The notes under the pieces: generated by a model
What the model saw: the letters and a program-made list of their open reading frames with translations, nothing else
Told to the model about the DNA's origin: nothing
Databases searched by the model: none
Assembly (NCBI RefSeq): GCF_044904705.1
Contig: NZ_JADIKL010000004.1
Coordinates: 310,001-374,000 of the forward strand
Reading direction: 5' to 3'
DNA: 64,000 nucleotides
Source: Rhodanobacter_A agri
GTDB lineage: Bacteria; Pseudomonadota; Gammaproteobacteria; Xanthomonadales; Rhodanobacteraceae
Made by a program: the position numbers and the translations under genes
In this document: piece after piece, positions 8,007 through 16,600 of the stretch
How positions within the stretch are numbered: position 1 is the first letter of the stretch
How the letters are laid out: each line of letters starts with the position of its first letter

Positions 8007-10361
8007 TCAGAAGCGGAAGTTCGCCGTCAGCATGCCAGAGCGCGATGTGCCCGGGATGTAGCGGTAACCGCTCTTGTTGATGGACGCGGCGTAGTGCTTG
8101 TCGAACAGGTTGTAGAGGTTGAGCTGCAGGTCGAAGTGCTTGTTGACCGGATAGCTCGCCATGGCGTCGAACACCCAGTAAGCCTCGACGTATTTCGGCG
8201 TGCCGATCGCACCGTCGGCGCCGCGCTGCATCTCGCCCGAGTAGCGTGCGCCGCCGCCGATGACGAGGCCGAACGGCAGGTGGTAAGTGGTCCAGCTGGT
8301 GAACGCGTTCTTCGGCGTGTAGGCCAGCACGTTCGTGCCGTCGGCGGCAGGCGCCGAGCCGTTGGTGGCGCCGCTGAGGGCACCGTTGCTGGTGCTGGTG
8401 TGCATGGTGGTGAAGCCGGCGTTGACCGCCCAGTTCTTGGTGATCTGGCCGATGGCGGTGAGCTCCACGCCTTGCACGCGCTTGTTGCCGATCTGGTACC
8501 ACAGCAGCGTGGTGGGATCCTGCTCCAGGTCGTTGCTGACCGTGGTGCGGTAGAGCGCGGCGGTAAGCAGCAGGCGTTCGTCGAACAGGTTCCACTTCGT
8601 GCCCAGCTCGGCGGTGCGCGACTTCTCCGGGTTGAGCGCAGGGTTGTCCACGCTGTTTGCGGATGCGCTGAACGACAAGCTGTTGCCGCCCGGAGGCTGC
8701 GCGGCGGTGGCGAGGTTGGCGTAGATGCTGCCGTTCGCCGCCGGCTTGTAGATCACGGCGAGCTGCCAGCTCGGCAGGTTGTCGGACTTGCTGGCATCGA
8801 CGCCGGGCACGATGGTGCCGGTGGCCAGGTTCCCGCAGGCCGGGCCGCTCCTGCCTCCGCAGGCAACGGCGCTGCTGAAGTCGGTGGTGTAATGGTCGAG
8901 GCGTGCGCCGGCATTGACCTGCCACTGCTCGTTGAACTTCAGCGTGTCGAACACGTAAGCGCCCACCGTGTTGGTCTTGCCGCGCGTCCAGCCGCCGTTG
9001 GGGCCGTAGGTCAACGGAGTGGAGACATTCGGGTTCGGGTCGTACAGGTTGGCGGCGGACCAGGTGCTGCCGTTCAACGCGGCGAGCGTGGTCGTGCCCA
9101 GCGTCTCCCGGCTCAATTCGATACCGGTGCTCAAGTTGTGCGTGATCGTGCCGGTTTCGAAGTTGGCGGTGAGGTTGAGCTGGTTGGCGACGATACGGTT
9201 GGTCTGATCCTTGAAGTTCGGGTTGCTGCGCGCCACCGTCCAGGTCGAAGGATCGCCGGGGTTCGGCGTCTGCAGATTGGCGGCGGTGCCCATGAACGAG
9301 GTCAGCAGGTAATCCTCGTGGGTGCGCCCCCAGCGCAAGGTGTCGTGCAGCAACACGTCTTCCGAGAAGTCGTGCTGCAGGATGGCGGTGAACATGTCCT
9401 CGACGACGTGGTCGTGGTCCTGGTCGGTGCCGTAGAAGTTGCTCGGGTCGACCTTCGACGCATTGCCGATGAAGGGGCGCGTGGGGTCGGGTGAGGTGTA
9501 GCCGGGCAGGCCGATGGTGGGAATGCCGCCGTCGGGTACGTTGTCCTGCTTCACGTGCAGGTAGTCGAGGTAGACGCGCGTGGGCGTGCCCAGCCCGAAG
9601 GCCAGCGAGGGCGCCACGCCCCAGCGGTCGTTCTTCACTTCGTCGCGGCCGGGCACGCCGCTGTTCTGGCCGAGCACGTTGAGCCGGAAGGCGGCGTTGG
9701 TGCCGACCTGCTGGTTCCAGTCCGCGGTGGCGCGCTTCTGGTCGGCGCTGCCGTAGGACAGCGAGCCCGATACTGCGTTGCCGAGTTGTGGCTGCTTGGT
9801 CACCAGGTTGACCGCGCCGGAGGGCGCCGTGCGGCCGTACTCCGTGCTGTCCGGGCCCTTGGTCACTTCGATCTGTTCGATATCAAACACGTCGCGCGAG
9901 ATCGTGCCGAGATCGCGCACACCGTCCACGAAGATGCTGCCGGAGGTATCGAAGCCGCGCATGAAGATGGCATCGCCAGTGCTGGTGGAGCCGTTTTCGC
10001 CCGCGAAGAACGTGCCCACCCCGGGGGTGTTGCGCAGCGCTTCGGTCAGCGTGGTGGCGCCTTGTTCGTGGATCAGCTCCTGGCTGATGACGACGATGGT
10101 CTGCGGCGTGTCCACCAGCGGTTGGGTGAACTTGGACGAGGACAGCTGATCGACCTTGTACGGCACCGCCTTGCCTTCCACGGTGACGCCCGGCAAGCGC
10201 TTGGCCGTGGCGACCTGGGCGTCGGTGGCGGGCGGCGGGGCATCGGTGGTGGCGGCCATCGCCGGCAGCGCGAGCGCGAGACTGGTCGCCAGCGTGGCGG
10301 TGAGTGCGGGGGCGGGTGAGCGGCGCGTCACCGGATGCTTGCGGCTTTTGACGAAGTCCAT
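8007..10361 (-). CDS. TonB-dependent siderophore receptor (Fiu/PiuA type)
   Basis: 784 residues. A basic N-terminus and signal peptide (cleavage near Ala-Met-Ala-Ala, residue about 37) precede a TonB-box region and a plug domain with the typical Asp-Thr-Pro-Gln-Thr-Ile and Met-Arg-Gly-Phe-Asp motifs. A 22-strand barrel ends in the terminal Phe expected for outer-membrane insertion. It should import ferric (probably catecholate-type) siderophores with energy from TonB-ExbBD. ATG 10361 was chosen because GGAG lies 9 nt upstream and it starts the signal peptide; the frame stays open to 10544. A Fur-like box at 10467-10485 precedes it and piuC follows, so iron repression is likely. The exact siderophore cannot be read from sequence. 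Confidence 0.88.
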   Translation of the reverse strand: MDFVKSRKHPVTRRSPAPALTATLATSLALALPAMAATTDAPPPATDAQVATAKRLPGVTVEGKAVPYKVDQLSSSKFTQPLVDTPQTIVVISQELIHEQGATTLTEALRNTPGVGTFFAGENGSTSTGDAIFMRGFDTSGSIFVDGVRDLGTISRDVFDIEQIEVTKGPDSTEYGRTAPSGAVNLVTKQPQLGNAVSGSLSYGSADQKRATADWNQQVGTNAAFRLNVLGQNSGVPGRDEVKNDRWGVAPSLAFGLGTPTRVYLDYLHVKQDNVPDGGIPTIGLPGYTSPDPTRPFIGNASKVDPSNFYGTDQDHDHVVEDMFTAILQHDFSEDVLLHDTLRWGRTHEDYLLTSFMGTAANLQTPNPGDPSTWTVARSNPNFKDQTNRIVANQLNLTANFETGTITHNLSTGIELSRETLGTTTLAALNGSTWSAANLYDPNPNVSTPLTYGPNGGWTRGKTNTVGAYVFDTLKFNEQWQVNAGARLDHYTTDFSSAVACGGRSGPACGNLATGTIVPGVDASKSDNLPSWQLAVIYKPAANGSIYANLATAAQPPGGNSLSFSASANSVDNPALNPEKSRTAELGTKWNLFDERLLLTAALYRTTVSNDLEQDPTTLLWYQIGNKRVQGVELTAIGQITKNWAVNAGFTTMHTSTSNGALSGATNGSAPAADGTNVLAYTPKNAFTSWTTYHLPFGLVIGGGARYSGEMQRGADGAIGTPKYVEAYWVFDAMASYPVNKHFDLQLNLYNLFDKHYAASINKSGYRYIPGTSRSGMLTANFRF

Positions 10362-10466
10362 CAGGAAAAACTCCACAGGTATGCCGGAAAAGAGGGCGAG
10401 CGACGCTTCCTGCCTGACAAGGCGCACACGCAGCGTGCGTCGCATATGGCGGCGCAAGATAAAGCA

Positions 10467-10485
10467 AACGAGAATGATTCGCAAT
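10467..10485 (-). promoter_or_regulatory. Fur-like box upstream of siderophore receptor
   Basis: The 19 bases contain an AT-rich imperfect palindrome around GAATGATTC, embedded in AACGA...GCAAT, close to the Fur consensus of GATAAT/ATTATC half-sites. It lies about 105 bp before the receptor start and about 115 bp before the divergent panE-like gene. It stands out as an AT-rich island in GC-rich DNA. It fits iron-dependent repression of the receptor-piuC unit. Confidence 0.7.
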
Positions 10486-10599
10486 ATTGAAATGTCTGCG
10501 GAGAGATGGCACGCCGACCAAGGTCGGCTCGGCAGCCACGGCAAGGCGGGTTAACCTGACCGGCGCACCGACGGATTCCGTCGCGAGGAGAACTGAGGC

Positions 10600-11526
10600 A
10601 TGCGTATTCTGGTTGTCGGCGCCGGCGCCACCGGTGGCTATTTCGGCGGACGCCTGCTGCAGGCGGGCGCGGACGTGCGCTTCCTGGTGCGCGAGCAGCG
10701 CGCGGCCCTGCTGGCGCGCAACGGCCTGCGTATCCGTAGTGCGCTGGGCGATGCCGACATCGCAGCGCCGCCAACCGTCACCGCGGCCACGTTGCGCGAG
10801 CCGTTCGATCTCGTGCTGCTGAGCTGCAAGGCCTGGGACCTGCCGCAGGTGATCGAGGACATTGCGTCCGCCGTGGGCGAAAGCGGTGCGGTGTTGCCGA
10901 TCCTCAACGGCATGCGCCAACTCGACCTGCTCGATGCGCGCTTCGGTGCTGCGCGGGTGCTGGGCGGGCAATGCGTAATTGCCGCCACGCTGGATGCCGA
11001 CGGTACCGTGCACCATCTCAACCGCTCGCACAGCCTCAGCTTCGGCGAGCGCGACGGCAGCGATTCGGAACGCGTGCGAGGCATCGCGCAGGCGATGGCC
11101 GGCGCGAACTTCGAGCCGCGCGCCAGCGGCACCATCGTGCAGGACATGTGGGACAAGTGGGTGTTCCTCGCCAGCCTCGCCGGCATCACCTGCCTGATGC
11201 GTGCGCCGGTGGGTGACATCATGGCGGCGGCCGGCGGCCGCGCGGCGACACTGGCCTTGCTCGACGACTGCCGCCGAGTCGCCACTGCCTGCGGCCACGA
11301 GCCGCGGCCGGCGGCGCTGCAGCGCGCGCACGACGTGCTCACCGAAACCGGCTCCACGCTCAGTGCTTCGATGATGCGGGACCTCGAGCACGGTGGGCGC
11401 ATCGAGGCCGATCACGTGATCGGCGACTTGCTGGCGCGCGGGGAGGCGCATGGTGTGGAAACGCCCATGCTGCGCCTGGCGCATGCGCACCTGAAGGCTT
11501 ACGAGGCACGTTGCGCACACACGTGA
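10600..11526 (+). CDS. 2-dehydropantoate 2-reductase-like (PanE/ApbA) protein
   Basis: 308 residues. The N-terminal Rossmann motif Gly7-x-Gly9-x-x-Gly12 binds NADP(H), and a helical C-terminal domain follows, as in PanE. A good GAGGAG ribosome site lies before ATG 10600. The catalytic lysine is present in a Trp-Asp-Lys motif (about residue 187), but the asparagines that E. coli PanE carries at +4 and +8 from that lysine appear here as Leu and Ala. The paralogue may therefore act on another 2-oxo acid or be weak on ketopantoate. The gene stands alone, divergent from the receptor. Confidence 0.75.
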   Translation: MRILVVGAGATGGYFGGRLLQAGADVRFLVREQRAALLARNGLRIRSALGDADIAAPPTVTAATLREPFDLVLLSCKAWDLPQVIEDIASAVGESGAVLPILNGMRQLDLLDARFGAARVLGGQCVIAATLDADGTVHHLNRSHSLSFGERDGSDSERVRGIAQAMAGANFEPRASGTIVQDMWDKWVFLASLAGITCLMRAPVGDIMAAAGGRAATLALLDDCRRVATACGHEPRPAALQRAHDVLTETGSTLSASMMRDLEHGGRIEADHVIGDLLARGEAHGVETPMLRLAHAHLKAYEARCAHT

Positions 11527-11651
11527 CGTTGCCTTGATTCCGTAGGCTGCAGCGTCTCTCGCCGGCGCGACCGCTCGCCGCGATTGCGGCCTTGCAAATG
11601 CTGCTTATCGGGCCACGGCGCACTTTGCGGGCGCGGCACCGGCACAAAAAA

Positions 11652-11673
11652 ACGCCGCGCTTGCGCGCGGCGT
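11652..11673 (-). terminator. Intrinsic terminator of the M13 peptidase gene
   Basis: A perfect 9-bp stem (ACGCCGCGC/GCGCGGCGT) with a TTGC loop. On the minus strand it is followed by seven T residues (plus-strand A-run 11646-11652). It lies 48 bp past the stop codon of the M13 metallopeptidase gene. Confidence 0.9.
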
Positions 11674-11720
11674 CGAGGAGGCTGCGGGTCGCGGCGGGAC
11701 CGGCCGCGACCCGCAGGGAC

Positions 11721-13847
11721 TTACCAGATCTTCACCTGCTTGTCGCCCGAACGCACCATCGCATCGCCCGGCTTGCACTGGAAGGCGGTGGCGAAGGCGG
11801 TCATGTCCGACGGCGAGGCGATGGCGCGGACCGCGATCGGCGAGTGCGGATCGACGTTGAGGTACAGCTCGGCCTGCTTGTCGCGCACGCTGCCGCGCCA
11901 CACGCGCGCCCAGCTGAGGAAGAAGCGCTGGTCCTGGTTGTAGCCGTCGATCTTCTGGTCGGCTTCGGACGCGTTCTTCTTCAGCGCGGCCTGCAGCGCC
12001 GAGTAGGCGATGTTGAGGCCGCCCAGGTCGGCGATGTTCTCGCCCAGGGTCAGCTTGCCATTGACGTGCAGGTCGGGCTTGCCCGCGATCGGGGCGTAGC
12101 CGTCGTACTGGTCGACCAGTGCCTTGGAGCGCTCGTCGAACTGCTTCTTGTCCTGCGGCGTCCACCAGTTGGCGCGGTTGCCGTCGCCGTCGAACTGGCT
12201 GCCCTGGTCGTCGAAGCCGTGGCTGGACTCGTGGCCGATCACTGCGCCGATGCCGCCGTAGTTGATCGCGTCGTCGCCCTTCGCATAGAAGAACGGCGGC
12301 TGCAGGATCGCGGCCGGGAAGTTGATGGTGTTGGTGCTCGGGTCGTAGTAGGCATTGACCATCTGCGGGGTCATATCCCACAGCTTGCGGTCGGTGGGCT
12401 TGCCGATCTTGGACAGGTCGTACTGGTAGTTGTACTTCTGCGCGGCCTGCAGGTTGCCGTACCAGTTGTCCGCGCTGATGTTCAGGCCCGACCAGTCGCG
12501 CCACTCGCCCTCGTCGGGGTAGCCGATCTTGGGCAGGAACTTGTTCCACTTGTCGACGGCCTTGGCCTTGGTCGCGTCGCTCATCCAGTCCAGATGCTCG
12601 ATGCGGTCCTTCAGCGCGTCACGCACGTTGGTGACCAGCTCTTCGGCACGCTGCTTGGTCTCCGGCGTGAACACCTTGGCCACGTACAGCTGGCCCAGGC
12701 CCATGCCCATCGAGCCGTTGACGCCGCCCAACACCTGCTTCCAGCGCGCCTTCTGCTCGGGCTGGCCGGACAGGGTCTTGCCGTAGAAGTCGAACTTGTT
12801 GTCGCGGAACGTCTTGGACAGCGAGCTGGACGCGTCGTCGATGGCGTGGAAGCGCAAGTAGGCCTGCCACTCGGATGCCGGCGCGCTGGTCAGCAGCTTG
12901 TCGAACTCGGCGAAGAACTTCGGCTGCGACAGCGAGAAGCCCTTGTCGATGGTCACGCCCTGGGCCTTGAAGAACTGCTCCCAGCTGAAGTGCGGGGTGA
13001 CCTTGTCGGCATCCTTGACGCTGACGAAGTGGTACTGGTTGTCGAGGTCGCGCATCTCGGTGGGGGCCAGCGAGGCGCCGGCCAGCGCGGTCTCGAACTT
13101 CATCACCGCGTCAGCCTGCTTCTTGGCGTCGGCCTCGGACACGCCGGCCAGCTGCAGCGTCTTGGCGATGTAGGCCACGTAGGCGGTGCGCAGGTCCTTG
13201 TACTCGGGCTTGGAGTAGTAGTCCTTGGTGGGCAGGCCCAGGCCGCCCTGCTGCGCGAAGCCGATCTGCTTGGTGGCGTCCTTGAAGTCCGCGCCGGCAC
13301 CGAAGCCGAACACCTGGCCTTCGCCGTCGGCGGCGCTCTGGTTGAGGTAGTTCACGATGTCGGCGGTGTTCTTCAGGCCGTCGATGGCGGCGAGCTTCGG
13401 CTTGATCGGGTCGAAGCCGGCCTTTTCGATGGCTGCGTCGTCCATGCCGGACTTGTACAGCCAGCCGATCTTCTGCTCGACCGAGCCGGCCTTGGCGCTG
13501 TCGGCGTTCTTGGCGGCGTCTTCGACGATCTGGTGCTGGGTGTCCAGGCTCTGCTCGGCCAGCGCATTGAACGCGCCCCAGCTGGTGTGATCGGAGGGGA
13601 TCGGATTGGCCGCGACCCACTTCGCGTTGACGAAGCCGTTGAAGTCCGTGCAGGCCTCGTTGCTGGCGCCCAGCTCGCTGACGTCGAACACGCTGACCGG
13701 GGCGGCGGCAGCCGCGGTGGTGGCGGCCGGGGCCGGGGCGGTGGCCGGTGCGGCCGGCGCGGCGGCCTGCTCGCTCTTGCCGCAGCCGGTCAGCGCCAGC
13801 GCGACAGCGGCGGCCAGCGCCAGGGGCTTCAGATACTGCTGGGTCAT
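11721..13847 (-). CDS. pepO: M13 family zinc metallopeptidase (neprilysin/PepO type) lipoprotein
   Basis: 708 residues. The N-terminus is a lipoprotein signal with Leu-Thr-Gly-Cys (Cys near 22), then an Ala/Pro linker and the M13 fold. The zinc site His539-Glu-Ser-Ser-His543 and the downstream Glu-Asn-x-Ala-Asp motif are intact, as is the family-typical C-terminal Cys-x-Pro-Gly and final tryptophan. It should be an envelope endopeptidase for short peptides. ATG 13847 was taken because the frame, though open upstream to 15425, only shows a signal peptide and a GAGGGAAG ribosome site here. An intrinsic terminator follows the gene. Confidence 0.9.
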   Translation of the reverse strand: MTQQYLKPLALAAAVALALTGCGKSEQAAAPAAPATAPAPAATTAAAAAPVSVFDVSELGASNEACTDFNGFVNAKWVAANPIPSDHTSWGAFNALAEQSLDTQHQIVEDAAKNADSAKAGSVEQKIGWLYKSGMDDAAIEKAGFDPIKPKLAAIDGLKNTADIVNYLNQSAADGEGQVFGFGAGADFKDATKQIGFAQQGGLGLPTKDYYSKPEYKDLRTAYVAYIAKTLQLAGVSEADAKKQADAVMKFETALAGASLAPTEMRDLDNQYHFVSVKDADKVTPHFSWEQFFKAQGVTIDKGFSLSQPKFFAEFDKLLTSAPASEWQAYLRFHAIDDASSSLSKTFRDNKFDFYGKTLSGQPEQKARWKQVLGGVNGSMGMGLGQLYVAKVFTPETKQRAEELVTNVRDALKDRIEHLDWMSDATKAKAVDKWNKFLPKIGYPDEGEWRDWSGLNISADNWYGNLQAAQKYNYQYDLSKIGKPTDRKLWDMTPQMVNAYYDPSTNTINFPAAILQPPFFYAKGDDAINYGGIGAVIGHESSHGFDDQGSQFDGDGNRANWWTPQDKKQFDERSKALVDQYDGYAPIAGKPDLHVNGKLTLGENIADLGGLNIAYSALQAALKKNASEADQKIDGYNQDQRFFLSWARVWRGSVRDKQAELYLNVDPHSPIAVRAIASPSDMTAFATAFQCKPGDAMVRSGDKQVKIW

Positions 13848-14092
13848 GGACTTCCCTCTCTTGGGTGTGTGGTTCCGCCGTGGCGGCGTTTTGCGCATGC
13901 AGGCCAGGCGCGGGCGGCTCCCCGTTCCGGCCATGACCGCCCACGCTAGGCCGATCGTCATGGTCGGCACAGTGTCAAAGGTCAGGGGTGGCTTCGGCAA
14001 CCGGTCCAGGGCCGGTACCGCCGGGGTCCGGGACCTGGCTGGCGGAACGCGCCCGGTGGCCTGGCGGCGGCAGTCCACCGCGCGACGCGCGG

Positions 14093-14755
14093 TTACTGCG
14101 GCTGATCGGGTAGGCGGCGCGGGGCGGGCAGGCTTTCCGGCGACACCGCGCCACCGGAGATGATGAAGGCCATCGCCTGGTCCATGGTCCAGTCGGTCGG
14201 CGTCAGCTCGTCCATCGGCACCAGTTCGAGGTAGCCGCCGGTAGGGTTGGGCGTGGTCGGGATGTACACCGCCGCCATCTCGCGCCCGGTGCCTTCCTCG
14301 ATCAGCGTGCGGGTGACGAAGCCCACGGCCTTCATGCCCGGCCGCGGGAAATCCACCAGCACCACGCGCTGGGTGCCGCCGGGCTTGTTCTGCAGCACCG
14401 CCATCAGCTTCTTGGTGCCGCCATAGATCGTCTGCACCAGCGGGATGCGCTGCAGCAGGCCGTCGAAGGTGTTGATGAGGCGGCGCCCGATCACGCGGTT
14501 CGCCAGCCAGCCCACCACGTACAGGCCGCCCAGGGTCAGCAGCAAGGCGAGCACGAAGACCAGCCCGCTCTTGTTGAGAGTGTCCGCGGCGTGCGGTGCG
14601 ACCAGCTTCAGCGCTTCCGTCAGCGCCGCTACCAGCGGCGCGCCGATGCCGGCCAGCAGGCCCAGCACGAACTTGAACACCAATACCGTCACCCACAACG
14701 GCAGGAAGGTCAGCAGGCCGGTGATCAGATAGCGTTTGAGTCGCAGGGGAGGCAT
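14093..14755 (-). CDS. DUF502 family inner-membrane protein
   Basis: 220 residues. Two transmembrane segments (about 10-34 and 64-86) precede a soluble domain with the DUF502 signatures Gly-Leu-Leu-x-Arg-Ile-Pro-x-Val-x-Thr-Ile-Tyr and Val-Tyr-Ile-Pro-Thr-Thr-Pro-Asn-Pro-Thr-Gly-Gly. The family is common in proteobacteria and cyanobacteria; its function is not established. The gene has its own leader and does not overlap its neighbours. About 245 bp lie between it and the M13 gene, in which I see no further gene. Confidence 0.85.
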   Translation of the reverse strand: MPPLRLKRYLITGLLTFLPLWVTVLVFKFVLGLLAGIGAPLVAALTEALKLVAPHAADTLNKSGLVFVLALLLTLGGLYVVGWLANRVIGRRLINTFDGLLQRIPLVQTIYGGTKKLMAVLQNKPGGTQRVVLVDFPRPGMKAVGFVTRTLIEEGTGREMAAVYIPTTPNPTGGYLELVPMDELTPTDWTMDQAMAFIISGGAVSPESLPAPRRLPDQPQ

Positions 14756-14864
14756 GGCGGCGCGGCTGGGGGAGGGTGGCCCATTGTAGGGAATGACGCG
14801 TCGGTGTGACTTTTTCCGCGGCCGTGCGAATCATGCTTGCAACGACGGGGATGCGTGGACGGAC

Positions 14865-15386
14865 ATGGGCGGCAAGGCGGACCAACAACGTTTCGAGGCG
14901 CTGTGGCGCGAGCACCGCGGCATCGTGCTCAAGGTGGCCAGCGTCTACGCGCGCAGCGCCGAGGAGCGGTTGGACCTGGCGCAGGAGATCGGCGCGCAGT
15001 TGTGGCGTTCCTTCGCCAGCTTCGACGAGCGGCGCGCGAAGTTCAGCACCTGGCTGTACCGCATCGCGCTGAACGTGGCGATTTCGCACCTGCGTCGCGA
15101 GAGCGGCGGGGACGGGCGCTTCGAGCCGCTGGACGAGGGGCATCTCGAAACCATCGCAGGCGAGCCCGCGGCGGAACCGGACGAACGCATCGGCGCGCTG
15201 CACACCTTCATCGGCGAGCTCGATGCGCTCAACCGAGCGCTGATCCTGCTGTACCTCGAAGACAGAAGCTACGCCGAGATCGCCGAGGTGCTCGGCATCA
15301 GCGCCACCAACGTGGCCACCAAGATCAACCGCGTCAAACAGAAGCTGCGCGGCCAGATGACCGCTGCGACCACTATCGGAGCATGA
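14865..15386 (+). CDS. ECF-type RNA polymerase sigma factor (first pair)
   Basis: 173 residues with sigma region 2 (Phe-Ser-Thr-Trp-Leu-Tyr-Arg-Ile-Ala motif, about residues 61-70) and region 4 (Ser-Tyr-Ala-Glu-Ile-Ala-Glu-Val-Leu-Gly-Ile-Ser helix-turn-helix, about 134-145). The ATG at 14865 gives the normal start of region 2; the open frame from 14793 has no convincing ribosome site. The stop overlaps the ATG of the next gene (ATGA), so the sigma factor and the membrane protein after it form a unit. I found no promoter motif here matching the two other ECF systems of this window. Confidence 0.85.
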   Translation: MGGKADQQRFEALWREHRGIVLKVASVYARSAEERLDLAQEIGAQLWRSFASFDERRAKFSTWLYRIALNVAISHLRRESGGDGRFEPLDEGHLETIAGEPAAEPDERIGALHTFIGELDALNRALILLYLEDRSYAEIAEVLGISATNVATKINRVKQKLRGQMTAATTIGA

Positions 15387-16054
15387 CCATGGAACTCGAC
15401 GAGATGAAACTTGCCTGGCAGGCACTGGGACAGCAGCTGGAGCGGCAGAACGCGCTCGGCCTCGAATTGTTGCGGCAAGGCCGGGCCAGCCGACTGCGCG
15501 GGCACCTGCGCCCGCTGGTGTGGGGGCTGTCGCTGCAGGTCGCGCTTGGCATCGCGATCATGCTGTGGGGCATCAGTTTCTGGTCCACGCACACGGCCAT
15601 CTGGCAGGCGATGGCCTGCGGCATCGCCATGCAGGCTTTCGGCACGCTGGCCTTCATCTTTCCTATCCGTCTGCTGGCCATGCAGCAGGGCATCGACTAT
15701 GCCGCCCCGGTGGTGGAAATCCAGCGTCGCCTCGCGCAGATGCGCGCGTGGCGAGTGAAGGTGGAGGCGCCGGTGTTCGCGCTGCTGGGGAGCGTGATCT
15801 GGATACCCGCGCTACTGATGTGGGGGCAGTACGAAGGGGATCGCTTCGGCCTGGATCTGTGGCAGCACATGCAACCCGGAGTGATGGTGTGGCTGCTGTT
15901 GAGCGTCGGTGTCTCGGTCGGGGTGGTGTTCCTCGCCCGCTTCGTGGTGCGCAGGCTCGGTCATGGCCGCTGGCTGGAAAACAGTCTGGCGGGCGGCTCC
16001 ATCGTCAAGGCCGAGGCGGCGCTCGCGGAGATCGCGCGTTTCGAGCGGGAGTGA
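15383..16054 (+). CDS. Membrane protein coupled to ECF sigma factor, putative anti-sigma partner
   Basis: 223 residues. A cytoplasmic N-terminus with Met-Glu-Leu-Asp-Glu-Met-Lys-Leu-Ala-Trp-Gln-Ala-Leu is followed by four predicted transmembrane helices (about 52-72, 76-98, 130-150, 164-186) and a charged tail. There is no zinc-binding HC2 motif. Overlap of its ATG with the sigma stop, and the acidic N-terminus that is typical of such two-gene units in Xanthomonadales, suggest it holds the sigma factor at the membrane. Function is inferred from position only. Confidence 0.6.
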   Translation: MTMELDEMKLAWQALGQQLERQNALGLELLRQGRASRLRGHLRPLVWGLSLQVALGIAIMLWGISFWSTHTAIWQAMACGIAMQAFGTLAFIFPIRLLAMQQGIDYAAPVVEIQRRLAQMRAWRVKVEAPVFALLGSVIWIPALLMWGQYEGDRFGLDLWQHMQPGVMVWLLLSVGVSVGVVFLARFVVRRLGHGRWLENSLAGGSIVKAEAALAEIARFERE

Positions 16055-16075
16055 GGCGGGGGCTGGCGGCGAACC

Positions 16076-16101
16076 GCATGTCGGGCTTCAGCCCGACATG
16101 C
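16076..16101. repeat. REP-like palindrome between convergent genes
   Basis: An 11-bp perfect inverted repeat (GCATGTCGGGC and its complement) around a TTCA loop, lying between two convergent genes (stops at 16054 and 16148). It shares the core TCGGGCTTCA with the palindromes at 48280-48348. It may end transcription from both sides, though there is no T-run. Confidence 0.7.
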
Positions 16102-16147
16102 ACGGGGCATCGGGCGGGGGAGTCCCGACCCACGGAAGCCGCGGCCC

Positions 16148-16600
16148 TCAGCGCGCCCGCGGCTTCAAGCGCACGTAGAGCTGCTTGCGCACGCGAGCGA
16201 TCACTTCGCCGGAGGCGGTGGTGATGTCGTTCTCGAACCAGTGCAGCACCTTCTCGCCGCCGGCCGCGGCGCCGCGCAGTTCGTCGACGATGGCGTCGTC
16301 GAGTTTGAAGTGGGCGTAGACGTCCTCGCGGCCGGGCGCCACGAAGTCGATCGCGCCGGCCTTGTCCCAGACGTAGTAGTCGGACCCGAGCCGGCGCATC
16401 GCCAGCAGCATCCAGAACGGATCGACCATCGCGAACAGGTTGCCGCCGAACTGGCTGCCCACGTAGTTGCGGTTGCGGCGGCGCAGGCGCAGCACCACCT
16501 TCGCTTCCGCGTAGTCCTCGCTCAGCGACTGCAGGCGGATGGCATTGATCAGGAACGGCGGCCACAAGTTCAGCAGCCGCCGGAAGGTGGATGCCTTCAT
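16148..16600 (-). CDS. DUF4442 hot-dog fold thioesterase-like protein
   Basis: 150 residues. The pattern of a DUF4442/YiiD-C hot-dog protein is visible: Arg-Asn-Arg-Asn-Tyr-Val-Gly-Ser-Gln-Phe-Gly-Gly-Asn-Leu-Phe-Ala-Met (about 42-58), Asp-Pro-Phe-Trp-Met, and a final Val-Arg-Lys-Gln-Leu-Tyr-Val strand. Such proteins are thought to hydrolyse acyl-CoA-type thioesters; the substrate is unknown. Its ATG overlaps the stop of cnoX by one base (TGATG), so the two are co-translated. Confidence 0.8.
   Translation of the reverse strand: MKASTFRRLLNLWPPFLINAIRLQSLSEDYAEAKVVLRLRRRNRNYVGSQFGGNLFAMVDPFWMLLAMRRLGSDYYVWDKAGAIDFVAPGREDVYAHFKLDDAIVDELRGAAAGGEKVLHWFENDITTASGEVIARVRKQLYVRLKPRAR

Noticed and set aside
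11592..13949. 785-codon plus-strand frame opposite the M13 peptidase gene
   Set aside because: Repetitive Val/Gly/Leu/Gln shadow of a lysine/glutamate-rich gene; the M13 motifs on the other strand are decisive.
11721..15425. A single 1234-residue protein joining the M13 peptidase to an upstream extension
   Set aside because: The extension is out of frame with the DUF502 gene that it covers, and a signal peptide with ribosome site starts at 13847.
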